From Cryptosporangium phraense (GTDB taxonomy: Bacteria > Actinomycetota > Actinomycetes > Mycobacteriales > Cryptosporangiaceae): 64,000 bases of DNA. Each line of letters starts with the position of its first letter. The stretch's first letter is position 1. Of this stretch, positions 24,747 through 32,467 are shown one piece after another. The position numbers and the translations under genes are program-made. The stretch covers positions 1 to 64,000 of the forward strand of contig NZ_VIRS01000027.1 in assembly GCF_006912135.1 (NCBI RefSeq). The letters are read 5' to 3'. The notes under the pieces were generated by a model that searched no databases, was not told the DNA's origin, and was given only the letters and a program-made list of their open reading frames with translations.

Positions 24747-25375
24747 CGCGCGGCCTCCGGGGTGATGCTGCTGAGCAGCGCGTCGATCTGATCCCGGTAC
24801 CGCTCGAACTGCCCGGGCGCAGTCCTGACGACGACCAGCAGCGCCGGGGCCGCGTCGGCATCCGTACCTGTGGCCAGCTTGAACGCCGCCCGGAGGCCGT
24901 CGCCGCTCGGCCCGCTCTCGCTCTCGACCACGCCGACCAGCCCGGCCGCGGTCGTGTACGAGGTCCGCTGGCCGCTCACCGCGGACGTCCGGTCGGAGAC
25001 GCTCGCCACCTGATCGAGGAACGCGGACGCGCTGCCGTCGAACCGCGCGCCCTGCAGGTGGATCACCGCGCCGGCCTTGGCCAGCGTGATGCTGCTGCTG
25101 GTCGGGCTGGTGCCGGAGTTCCCGGCTCCGACGAGCGCGCCGTCCTCGAGTTGCCAGCCGACCGGCGGCACCGCGGTCGCCCCGTCGCCGAGGTCGAGCA
25201 CGTCACCGGCCCGGGTCGGGTCGTTCCACGGGATCACCGCGTTCAGCGCCTGCGTCCCGTAGATGAGCACCAGCGCGACGCCCAGCACGAACAGCGCCGG
25301 CCGGAACCGGCGCCGGTCGAACCCGAAGAGCCGGTGCTCGACCGGCACCCAGCCGTCGGGCGGGGCCGCGGTCAC
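24743..25375 (-). CDS. Single-TM exported protein of unknown function
   Basis: A 210-residue protein not assigned to a family. After a short cytoplasmic N-terminus, one helix at about residues 27-48 (PALFVLGVALVLIYGTQAL) anchors an extracytoplasmic domain of about 160 residues, which contains VHLQGARF, VVESESGPSGDGLRAAF and LLVVVRTAPGQFERY. It lies between a glycosyltransferase and the PrsW gene with four-base overlaps at both ends (GTGA, ATGA). That coupling makes it a candidate partner or substrate of the PrsW protease (inference). Confidence 0.65.
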   Translation of the reverse strand: MTAAPPDGWVPVEHRLFGFDRRRFRPALFVLGVALVLIYGTQALNAVIPWNDPTRAGDVLDLGDGATAVPPVGWQLEDGALVGAGNSGTSPTSSSITLAKAGAVIHLQGARFDGSASAFLDQVASVSDRTSAVSGQRTSYTTAAGLVGVVESESGPSGDGLRAAFKLATGTDADAAPALLVVVRTAPGQFERYRDQIDALLSSITPEAAR

Positions 25376-26640
25376 GAGAAGAACGCGTCGTAGCTCCGCC
25401 GGATGACGTCCGGCGCGAAGCGCTTGTCCCAGGTCTCGCGGGCCGCCGCCGACAGCTTCCGGTTCGTCTCCGGCTCGGCCGCTCGGGCCAGCAGCGCCGC
25501 GAGCTCCTCCGGCGTCGAGCCGATCAGGCAGCCGTTGTCTTCGCCGACCTCGGTGCCCTGCACGCCGTAGGGGGTGGCGACGACCGGCAACGACCGGGAC
25601 AGCGCCTCGAGCACCTTGATCTTGATTCCGCTGCCCACCCGGAGCACCGACAGCAGGGCCGAGCAGCTGGCCAGCGTCTCGCCCAGGTCGTCCACCCAGC
25701 CGACGAACTTGACGTGCTCGCCCCAGGCCGCCGCCTCCGGCACCCCGACCTCGGTGCCCTTGCCGATCACGAGCAGCTCGAAGTCGGGCAGTGCGGCCAG
25801 CACCTGTTCCCGACAGTTGTTCAGGAACCAGGCCAGCCCGTCGGCGTTCGGCGCGTAGTCGAGGCCGCCGAGGAACGCGAACCGCGACCCGGCCGGGGCC
25901 CGGTCGTGCAGCGGCACCTCGGGCAGCATCGGCAGCAGCGTGTGGATGTCGGTGCGCCCGGTGAACCCGCGGAGCCGGTTCGTCTCCTCGTCGTTGACCA
26001 GCAGCGTGGCGTCGAACTCGGCCGGCTGGTTGCGCTCGGACGCGCCGACCAGCCGCGACTCCAGGCGCAGCAGCGGACGGTAGACCGACTTGCGCGACAG
26101 CAGCGGCCGGGCCGGGGCGGGCAGCATCTTGTGGAACTCGCCGAGCGGGTTGACCTGCCGGTTGCTCGGGCCGTTCATCTCGCGCAGCATCGTCTTGTAC
26201 CGCTCCGAGAACAGGTCGTCCTCGTAGAGCACGCGTCGCCGCCGGGGCACCCCGGCCGCGTACTGGCCGGTGCGGATCGTGTCCCAGACCTCGAGGTCGG
26301 CGTCGATCGACGTCAGCAGCTCGGCGATCTCCTTGGCGATCCGGGGCGCGTAGACCGCGGCCTCCTGGATCGACGTGTGCGGCCCGCCGGCGACCCGCGT
26401 CACCAACGACCGGACCTGCTCGGACGCCCGCGGCTTGGCCACGACGTGCATCCGGTACCGGGTCGGGCGGATCTCGACGTCGGGCTTGGCGATCAGGATC
26501 AGATCGACGTTGTCGTCCCCGAGCATGTCGCAGAGGTAGTCGAGGATGCCGCCCATGACCACGCGCTTACCGTACGAACGTGGTTCTGGTTCGGTCGTGG
26601 TGATATACACCGCTCGCCTGACCTGGGCGGATTCCGCCAT
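25372..26640 (-). CDS. Glycosyltransferase (GT-B fold, GT1/GT4-like)
   Basis: A 422-residue GT-B enzyme. The N-terminal domain starts VYITTTEPEPRSYGKRVVMG; the C-terminal donor domain has FAFLGGLDYAPNADGLAWFL, LLVIGKGTEVG, VKFVGWVDDLGETLASC, VLRVGSGIKIKVLEAL (the donor-binding Glu in place of the GT4 EGxP motif) and RSLPVVATPYGVQG. This pattern resembles exosortase- and EPS-associated glycosyltransferases. The ATG at 26640 is preceded by GGGGGAG and is chosen over an in-frame codon 14 residues upstream. It is first in the operon with the exported protein and PrsW. Confidence 0.85.
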   Translation of the reverse strand: MAESAQVRRAVYITTTEPEPRSYGKRVVMGGILDYLCDMLGDDNVDLILIAKPDVEIRPTRYRMHVVAKPRASEQVRSLVTRVAGGPHTSIQEAAVYAPRIAKEIAELLTSIDADLEVWDTIRTGQYAAGVPRRRRVLYEDDLFSERYKTMLREMNGPSNRQVNPLGEFHKMLPAPARPLLSRKSVYRPLLRLESRLVGASERNQPAEFDATLLVNDEETNRLRGFTGRTDIHTLLPMLPEVPLHDRAPAGSRFAFLGGLDYAPNADGLAWFLNNCREQVLAALPDFELLVIGKGTEVGVPEAAAWGEHVKFVGWVDDLGETLASCSALLSVLRVGSGIKIKVLEALSRSLPVVATPYGVQGTEVGEDNGCLIGSTPEELAALLARAAEPETNRKLSAAARETWDKRFAPDVIRRSYDAFFS

Positions 26641-26887
26641 CGGCTCCCCCTCGCTACAGCCTGCGGCCGCCTCGCGGGACATCTAACCTTGTCTGTGGGT
26701 CCGCTACGTTACGGCCCCGGCCAGTACTCCAGAGGGCCAGATGCCGATCATCGCTCGAACAGAATCCCGACAACGGATACTGCTCAGGACGACACTGGCG
26801 CGAAACCCCGCGACTTGAAAGTGTAGGTAGCCTCGGCCAGGGCCGAAGCATTCGTCAATTCCTCCGTATCAGCGTCCGGGGAGCACA
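26641..26887. promoter_or_regulatory. Divergent promoter region, glycosyltransferase/Wzy
   Basis: A 247-bp gap of lower GC between a glycosyltransferase operon (minus) and the polymerase gene (plus). It ends in GGGGAG before the polymerase GTG. No strong inverted repeat was seen. Confidence 0.45.
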
Positions 26888-28873
26888 GTGGTATCCACGA
26901 TCGCGGGACTCGTCGCGGCGGGGATCGTCGGTGCGGCTCTCGTCGCTTTTGCCCTGCTTCGGCCGACGATCATCCTCGTCTTAGCCGTCACGCTGGACGC
27001 GACCGGTCTCAACGGCGTCCTCGTGACCAACGGTCTCCCGAGCCCGTTCAAGCCGATGCTGGGGCTCGTCCTGCTCGCGCTGTTCGTGCTCTGGCGGCAG
27101 GGCAAGCTCAAGGTCGGCTGGTCCCCGGTGCTGACCGCTCTGCTGATCCTGGTGGCGGCCTGGTTCGTGACGATGTTCAACTCCGCCGACCCGGCGACGA
27201 GCTGGACGCTGTTCATGGACTACGCGAACGGCCTGCTGTACTTCGTGGTCATCTACGCGCTGCTCTGCTCGACCGGTTCGTGGAAGGCGATGCTGTCGGG
27301 CGCCGTCGCCGGCCTGGCGGTCATCGCCGCGCTGACCCTCGTCCACCAGTTCGTGCTGCACAACGCCGGGGACCTCCACGGGCTGAGCAACGTGCCGCTG
27401 ACGTTGGAAGACGGTGCGTTGACCCCGAGGCACTCGGGCACCGCCGGCGACGTCAACTTCTGGGCCCGCACGCTCGTGCTGGTGACGCCGCTGGCGCTGA
27501 GCCTGTGGGCGATCAACCGCGGCCTGACCAAGCTGTTCTGGGTCGGCTGCGCGCTCGCGCTGCTCGGCGGCATCTTCCTGACCCAGTCGCGGGGCGGCTT
27601 CCTCGCGGTGATGCCGGCGATCGCGCTCTGGTTCGTGATGGCCGGCCCGAAGCACCGTCGGATGCTCGCCTACGCGCCGCTGCTGCTCATCGTCGCGATC
27701 CCGATCAGCGGCGTCGGCAGTCGATTGGCGACGCTGGCCGACGTCGGGGCGTCGTCGAACATCGCGGCGGCCGACCCGTCGCTGGTCACCCGGGCCCGGC
27801 TGCAGGAAGCGGCCTGGCGGATGTTCCTCGACAGCCCGGCCTTCGGGCACGGGATGGGGACGTACGGCTCGTTGTTCCCGCAGTACGACCGCTACTCCAA
27901 CCAGGGCGATCCGGTCACGATCGTGGTCGCCGCGCACAACTTCTACCTGGAGCAGGCCGCCGACGGCGGGCTGGTGCTGCTCGCGGCCTGGGCGATCTTC
28001 TTCGGCTCGATCCTGTTCGTGTCGTGGCGGGTCTCGAACCTCGCCCGGTCGATCGGGCGGCGCACCGAGCACGTCCTGGCCGTCGGTGTCGCGTCCGGTC
28101 TGGTCGGCTGGCTCGGCGCGAGCGTGTTCCTGCACCTGTCGGACTTCCGCGTGCTGCTGATGCTCGCCGCGACGGCGGCGGCGCTCGACGTCCGCGTCCG
28201 CTGGGCGGTGGCCTCGGCGCCGGACTCCGCGTTCGTGCAGATCCCGCGGGCGAAGAGCCCGGTCGACGTCCGGAAGTGGGCGCCGCGGGTGCTGCTGCCC
28301 GCGGCCGGCCTGGTCGCGCTGCTCGCGGCCGCGCTGGTCGTGAAGGCGATCCCGACGACGTACACGGCGACGACCGACGCCCAGATCACGCCGTCGTCGG
28401 CCGCCAACGACTGGTTGACGTCCTACCAGCGTGACCTGCTCACGCGCGGGTGGCTGGTGCCGTCGATGACGTACGTCGCCAGCGCGCCCGACTTCGAGAG
28501 CGTCGTGGCCAGGCGGGCCGGTCTGACCCAGGAGCAGGCCGACCACATGTCGGTGACGATGGAGGTCTCCCGCCAGGGCGGGGCGATCACGATCACCGCG
28601 AACGCGCGCGACGAGACCGTGGCCGAGAACCTCGCGGTGGCGGCCGGTCTGGTGATCGCCGACGACATCAAGACGCTGCGCACGCCGTACGTGCTGCAGC
28701 AGCCGCGCCGGCCGTCGGCGGTGCCGACGCATCCCGGGATGGTGGCCGGTCTCGGTGCGGCCGCGTTCGCGCTGGTGCTCGCGACGGCCGCGGCCGTGGC
28801 GCGCCGCCGCCCCGCGGACGAGGTCGAGGAGATCGACGAATACGAAGACGACCGGGAGCTCGTCGGAGTTTAG
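26888..28873 (+). CDS. O-antigen polymerase (Wzy/WaaL-like) with C-terminal Wzz-like domain
   Basis: A 661-residue protein. Residues 1-445 are an O-antigen ligase/polymerase-type membrane domain of about 11-12 helices, with a periplasmic-type loop carrying RARLQEAAWRMFLDSPAFGHG and HNFYLEQAADGGL, the hallmark of the Wzy_C family. From about residue 470 a second unit begins: a helix (LLPAAGLVALLAAALVVKAI), a Wzz-like extracytoplasmic segment (YTATTDAQITPSSAAND through ITITANARDETVAENLAVAA) and a final helix at about 620-640, then an acidic tail. Polymerase and chain-length functions thus appear joined in one chain. It starts at GTG 26888 after GGGGAG. The TAG stop lies at the edge of the palindromic element downstream. 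Confidence 0.87.
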   Translation: MVSTIAGLVAAGIVGAALVAFALLRPTIILVLAVTLDATGLNGVLVTNGLPSPFKPMLGLVLLALFVLWRQGKLKVGWSPVLTALLILVAAWFVTMFNSADPATSWTLFMDYANGLLYFVVIYALLCSTGSWKAMLSGAVAGLAVIAALTLVHQFVLHNAGDLHGLSNVPLTLEDGALTPRHSGTAGDVNFWARTLVLVTPLALSLWAINRGLTKLFWVGCALALLGGIFLTQSRGGFLAVMPAIALWFVMAGPKHRRMLAYAPLLLIVAIPISGVGSRLATLADVGASSNIAAADPSLVTRARLQEAAWRMFLDSPAFGHGMGTYGSLFPQYDRYSNQGDPVTIVVAAHNFYLEQAADGGLVLLAAWAIFFGSILFVSWRVSNLARSIGRRTEHVLAVGVASGLVGWLGASVFLHLSDFRVLLMLAATAAALDVRVRWAVASAPDSAFVQIPRAKSPVDVRKWAPRVLLPAAGLVALLAAALVVKAIPTTYTATTDAQITPSSAANDWLTSYQRDLLTRGWLVPSMTYVASAPDFESVVARRAGLTQEQADHMSVTMEVSRQGGAITITANARDETVAENLAVAAGLVIADDIKTLRTPYVLQQPRRPSAVPTHPGMVAGLGAAAFALVLATAAAVARRRPADEVEEIDEYEDDRELVGV

Positions 28874-29038
28874 GCCGTGCTTCAAAGGCCAGCAGCCCGC
28901 CGTGGCCGAGGCCCAGACGACGACCGGCCGCGTTGTCGGCCTTCCCGGATACAACAGCGGTATCCGGAAAGACCTCCGCCTTGCCGGTCGCCGCCTGGCC
29001 CACGCCCACGACGGCCTGAACCTTTGAAACATGGCCTA
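28871..29038. mobile_element. 164-bp imperfect palindrome flanked by TA (MITE-like)
   Basis: Bases 28873-29036 form one large inverted repeat with arms of about 80 nt. The ends are GGCCGTGCTTCAAAGG and, read from the other side, GGCCATGTTTCAAAGG. The arms also share a GGCGACCGGC/ACGACCGGC block and a TTCCGGATAC core around the centre at about 28955. A TA dinucleotide sits on each side, as expected for a target duplication of IS630/Tc1-mariner-type elements. The TA plus the first element base supplies the TAG stop of both the polymerase gene and the convergent DUF4396 gene. Transcripts from either side would fold into a long hairpin, so it could also act as a two-way terminator. Confidence 0.65.
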
Positions 29039-29488
29039 GTGATGGTACTGGTGGACGACCGCGTGGCCCTTGCCGCGGCCGATCATCCAGTAGTTCACCG
29101 GCGTCGTGACGACGAACGCGACGACCAGCGAGAACGCCAGTGAGGCCCAGAAGAGCAGGCTGGTGAGGCCGGCGTCCATGGCGCCGGGCACGGCGACGAC
29201 CACCGCGTTGTCGATGATCTCCATGACCGTGATCGACACGGTGTCGGCCGCGAGCGCGACCCCGAACGCCTGCCGGAACGTCAGCCCGGCCTTCAGGACG
29301 CCCCGCATCGTCAGGCCGTAGCCGAACACGAACGCGAGCACGATCGACAGCACCACGGTGGCCGCGTTGTGCAAGCCCAGCGCGGTGCCGATCACCATGC
29401 CCAGCACCTCACCGATCGCACACCCGGTGAGGCAGTGCAGCGTGGCCTGCGCGGCCATCGACCAAGTGGTTTTCACGGGCTCCAACAT
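29036..29488 (-). CDS. DUF4396 membrane protein
   Basis: A 150-residue integral membrane protein with four helices matching DUF4396: HCLTGCAIGEVLGMVIG with the conserved His, two Cys and Glu in the first helix, GYGLTMRGVLKAGL, ALAADTVSITVMEI, and TPVNYWMIGRGKGHAVVH at the end. The His/Cys set suggests binding of a soft metal or sulfur species (inference). The ATG at 29488 follows GGGGGT. The start region lies inside a CsoR-type palindrome, fitting metal or persulfide control. Its stop codon comes from the palindromic element downstream. Confidence 0.78.
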   Translation of the reverse strand: MLEPVKTTWSMAAQATLHCLTGCAIGEVLGMVIGTALGLHNAATVVLSIVLAFVFGYGLTMRGVLKAGLTFRQAFGVALAADTVSITVMEIIDNAVVVAVPGAMDAGLTSLLFWASLAFSLVVAFVVTTPVNYWMIGRGKGHAVVHQYHH

Positions 29489-29504
29489 ACCCCCATGGGG
29501 TATA
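29487..29504. promoter_or_regulatory. CsoR/CstR-like operator
   Basis: ATACCCCCATGGGGTATA is a near-perfect palindrome (ATACCCC/GGGGTAT) overlapping the start of the DUF4396 gene and 30 bp upstream of the divergent serine-hydrolase-like gene. G/C-tract palindromes of this form are bound by copper-sensing CsoR and persulfide-sensing CstR repressors. No CsoR-family gene is in this window. Confidence 0.55.
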
Positions 29505-29533
29505 GCGTCAAGTTTTCCTGAGAAGCTGTCCGG

Positions 29534-30652
29534 ATGAACGTTCTGACCTCCCACGTCGACGCCGGGTACGCGCCCGGAGGCGTCACGGTGGTGAGCCGGC
29601 GCGGCGAGGTGGACGTCGACGCGGTCGGCTTCGCCGACCTGGAGCGCAGTGCACCGTTCCGGGCGGACGCGATCGTCCGCATCGGGGCGATGACGATGCC
29701 GATCGTCGCGGCGGCCGCGCTGATGCTGGCCGAGGAGGACCGCCTCGGCCTCGACGACCCGGTGGATCTCTGGTTGCCCGAGCTCGGCAACCCGCGGGTC
29801 CTACGGTCCCTCGAGGCCGATGTGGACGACACGGAGCCGGCGAAGACCCCGATCACGCTTCGCCACCTGCTGACCAATACGTGGGGGTTCGGGCTGTTCT
29901 TCGGGGGCGGCCCCTCGCCGCTACGCCGGGCGGCCAACGAGCTGCGGGTGCTCAACGGGCCGCCGATCCCGGAGAACTCCGACAGCCCGGACGAGTGGCT
30001 CCGCCGGGTCGGCTCGCTGCCGCTGCTGCACCAGCCGGGTGAAGGCTGGACGTACGGCCTGGGCGCGGACGTGCTGGGAATTCTGCTCTCCCGGGCGTCC
30101 GGACGGTCGTTGGAGCAGTTGTTGTCCGAGCGGATCTTCGACCCGCTCGGGATGGTGGACACCGGCTTCGCCGTGCCGGCGGAGAAGCTCGACCGGGTGC
30201 CACCGGCGTACGCGCCGGACCCGCGCAGCGGGGACCTGCACGTGTACGACCCCGGGGCGTGGGGCAGCGAGTGGCGGGAGCGGCCGACGTACCCGTCGGC
30301 GGCCGGCGGGCTGGTCTCGACGGCGTCGGACCTGCTGGCGTTCGGGCAGCTGCTGCTCGGCGGGGGACGTTTCGGCGGGGAGTGGCTGCTGACCCGGGCG
30401 TCGGTGTCGGCGATGACCACCAACCAGGTCACGGTGCCGGTCCCGCGTTTCCTGGAGGGGTACGGCTGGGGCTTCGGGCTGGCGGTCGCCCCGTCCGGGC
30501 GGTTCGGCTGGGACGGTGGGCTCGGAACGTCACTGTGGGTGGAACCGGCGACCGAGACGATCGGCATCCTGTTGACCCAGCGCTCGGGCATGCCGCTGCG
30601 CTCCGAGCTGTACCGGGACTTCTGGAATGAGCTCTCTCACCAGGCGGTTTAG
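29534..30652 (+). CDS. Serine hydrolase / class C beta-lactamase homologue lacking Ser and Lys
   Basis: A 372-residue beta-lactamase-fold protein, clearly paralogous to the gene at 38686. In the active paralogue the catalytic SxxK motif reads RIASMTKPM; here it reads RIGAMTMPI, so both the nucleophile Ser and the general-base Lys are gone. The downstream Tyr region is WTYGLGADVLG (paralogue WTYNTGSDVLG) and the third motif FGWDGGLGTSLW is kept. The fold, length and reading frame are intact, so this looks like a maintained non-catalytic homologue, perhaps a binding protein, not a decaying gene. No signal peptide. It is divergent from DUF4396 and followed closely by the phosphatase gene. Confidence 0.85.
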   Translation: MNVLTSHVDAGYAPGGVTVVSRRGEVDVDAVGFADLERSAPFRADAIVRIGAMTMPIVAAAALMLAEEDRLGLDDPVDLWLPELGNPRVLRSLEADVDDTEPAKTPITLRHLLTNTWGFGLFFGGGPSPLRRAANELRVLNGPPIPENSDSPDEWLRRVGSLPLLHQPGEGWTYGLGADVLGILLSRASGRSLEQLLSERIFDPLGMVDTGFAVPAEKLDRVPPAYAPDPRSGDLHVYDPGAWGSEWRERPTYPSAAGGLVSTASDLLAFGQLLLGGGRFGGEWLLTRASVSAMTTNQVTVPVPRFLEGYGWGFGLAVAPSGRFGWDGGLGTSLWVEPATETIGILLTQRSGMPLRSELYRDFWNELSHQAV

Positions 30653-30664
30653 CGATTTCGGGCT

Positions 30665-30724
30665 TAGACTGCGGTGATGACCACCGTGCCGCGCAGAACC
30701 GAGACCGACGTGCGCGGTGAGTGA
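30665..30724 (+). other. Leaderless mini-ORF coupled to the phosphatase gene
   Basis: TAGACT (30665-30670) is a good -10 hexamer placed six bases before an ATG at 30677. That ATG opens a 15-codon frame (MTTVPRRTETDVRGE) ending in TGA at 30722-30724, which overlaps the GTG start of the phosphatase at 30717. A leaderless leader peptide that re-initiates into the main frame would explain the absence of a ribosome binding site there. Confidence 0.4.
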
Positions 30725-32429
30725 CACCGCGCGCCTCGACGCGCTGAGTCGCACCGGGCTGGACGCGGCCGCGGACCCGATGTTCGACCGGTTCGCCGAG
30801 ATGGTGCGCACCGTCCTGGGCGTGCCGGTGGCGCTGGTCTCGCTGGTCGACGTCGATCGGCAGTTCTTCCCCGGCGCGTGTGGGCTGGGCGACCCGTGGG
30901 CACAGGCCCGGCAGACGCCGCTGAGCCACTCGTTCTGCCAGCACGTGGTCGCGACCGCGGAGCCGCTGGTCGTCGTCGACGCCCGGGTCGACCCGCGGGT
31001 CCGGGGCAACCTCGCGATCGACGACCTGGGTGTGGTCGGATACGCGGGGATGCCGCTGACCGACGCCGACGGTCAGGTGCTCGGGTCGCTGTGCGCGATC
31101 GACCACTCGCCGAGGCAGTGGACCGAGCACGAGTTGTGCGCGCTGCGTGACCTGGCCGCGGCCTGCTCGGACAGCCTGCGGCTGCGGATCGCCAACTCCC
31201 AGACGCAGCGGGAGTTCGCCCGGACCCAGTTGCTGCTGAACGCCTCCCACGCGCTCGGCGGCACGACGACGCTCGACGAGATCGTCGTCGCGGTGCGCGA
31301 TCTGGTCACCGAGGCGCTGGCTCCGGCGTACGTCGGCATCTCGCTGCTGGAGGCCGGACGTCAGGTCGTGCTGGCCTCCCAGCAGTTCCTGCCGGACCAC
31401 GTCGCCGAGCGGTGGCTCCGGTACGACTCGTCGGAGCGGACGCCGACGGCGCTGGCCGTTTCGTCGGGTGGCCTGGTCCTGCTGCCGTCGCTGGACGAGG
31501 TGGGCCGGTCGGCGCCGGATGCGCTGTCGACGTTCGAGGAGATGGGCTGGCAGTCGTCGGCCAGCGTGCCGTTGCCCTCGTCCGGCGGGGCGCTGGGCGC
31601 GCTGACGCTGGCCTGGGAAGTTCCCTACCGGCTGGACTCGTCGGAGCAGGCGGTGCTGGTCGCGCTGGCCGGGTACGTCACCCAGGCGGTGACGCGGGCG
31701 TCCGTACTGGACGATCGGCGGACGGCCGCGGCGACCATGCAGAAGGCGCTGCTGACCCCGCTGCCGTCGCACCGGGAGCTGACGCTGGTCGCGCGCTACG
31801 CGCCGGCGCACCACGAGAACCACGTCGGCGGCGACTGGTACGACGCGATCACGCTCGACCAGGGGCGGCTGGCGCTGGTCATCGGCGACGTCGTCGGGCA
31901 CAGCATCGCGGCCGCGGCGCAGATGGGGCAGTTCCGCACGATGCTGCGGACGCTGATCGCCGATCGGCGGGAGTCGCCGTCGTGGGTGCTGCGACGCATG
32001 GAGCGGACCGCGCACACGCTGGGCGTCGGGGGTCTGTCCACCGTGCTGCTGGCCTACCTCGATCCGACGCCCACCGGCGAGTACATGCTGACCTGGTCGA
32101 ACGCCGGGCATCCGCCGCCGACGCTGGTCGCGCCGGGCGGGCCCGCGGTGATGCTGCCGGGCACCGACGTGCTGCTCGGGGTGTCGAAGGAGCTCCCGCG
32201 TCACGATCACTACGCGCGGTTGCCGCGCGGTGGTTCGCTGCTGCTGCACACCGACGGGCTGGTCGAACACCGCCGATTGCCGGTGGACGAGGGCATGGAG
32301 CAGCTGCGTGACTTCCTCGGCCGGGCGTCGTACGGCGATCCGGAGAAGCTCTCCGACGTGCTGATCGAGAACGCGGCCGCGCAGGGCCAGGACGACGTCG
32401 CTCTGCTGTTGGTGACCACGCCGAGCTGA
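30717..32429 (+). CDS. GAF-GAF-PP2C (SpoIIE/RsbU-type) phosphatase
   Basis: A 570-residue protein with two GAF domains, at about residues 20-160 (FCQHVVATAEPLVVVDAR, GYAGMPLTDADGQVLGSLC) and 175-320, then a SpoIIE-type PP2C domain at about 340-570: HVGGDWYDAI and IGDVVGHSIAAAAQMG with the metal-binding Asp residues, WSNAGHPPPTL, LLLHTDGLVEHR and GQDDVALLLV. Such phosphatases dephosphorylate STAS antagonists to activate alternative sigma factors, with GAF domains sensing the signal. The STAS gene at 3165 lacks the usual target Ser and is therefore an unlikely substrate. GTG start at 30717. Confidence 0.92.
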   Translation: MSDTARLDALSRTGLDAAADPMFDRFAEMVRTVLGVPVALVSLVDVDRQFFPGACGLGDPWAQARQTPLSHSFCQHVVATAEPLVVVDARVDPRVRGNLAIDDLGVVGYAGMPLTDADGQVLGSLCAIDHSPRQWTEHELCALRDLAAACSDSLRLRIANSQTQREFARTQLLLNASHALGGTTTLDEIVVAVRDLVTEALAPAYVGISLLEAGRQVVLASQQFLPDHVAERWLRYDSSERTPTALAVSSGGLVLLPSLDEVGRSAPDALSTFEEMGWQSSASVPLPSSGGALGALTLAWEVPYRLDSSEQAVLVALAGYVTQAVTRASVLDDRRTAAATMQKALLTPLPSHRELTLVARYAPAHHENHVGGDWYDAITLDQGRLALVIGDVVGHSIAAAAQMGQFRTMLRTLIADRRESPSWVLRRMERTAHTLGVGGLSTVLLAYLDPTPTGEYMLTWSNAGHPPPTLVAPGGPAVMLPGTDVLLGVSKELPRHDHYARLPRGGSLLLHTDGLVEHRRLPVDEGMEQLRDFLGRASYGDPEKLSDVLIENAAAQGQDDVALLLVTTPS

Positions 32430-32467
32430 CCCTGGGTTCTGTCGGTGGGCGGGTGCAGGATGGCCGC

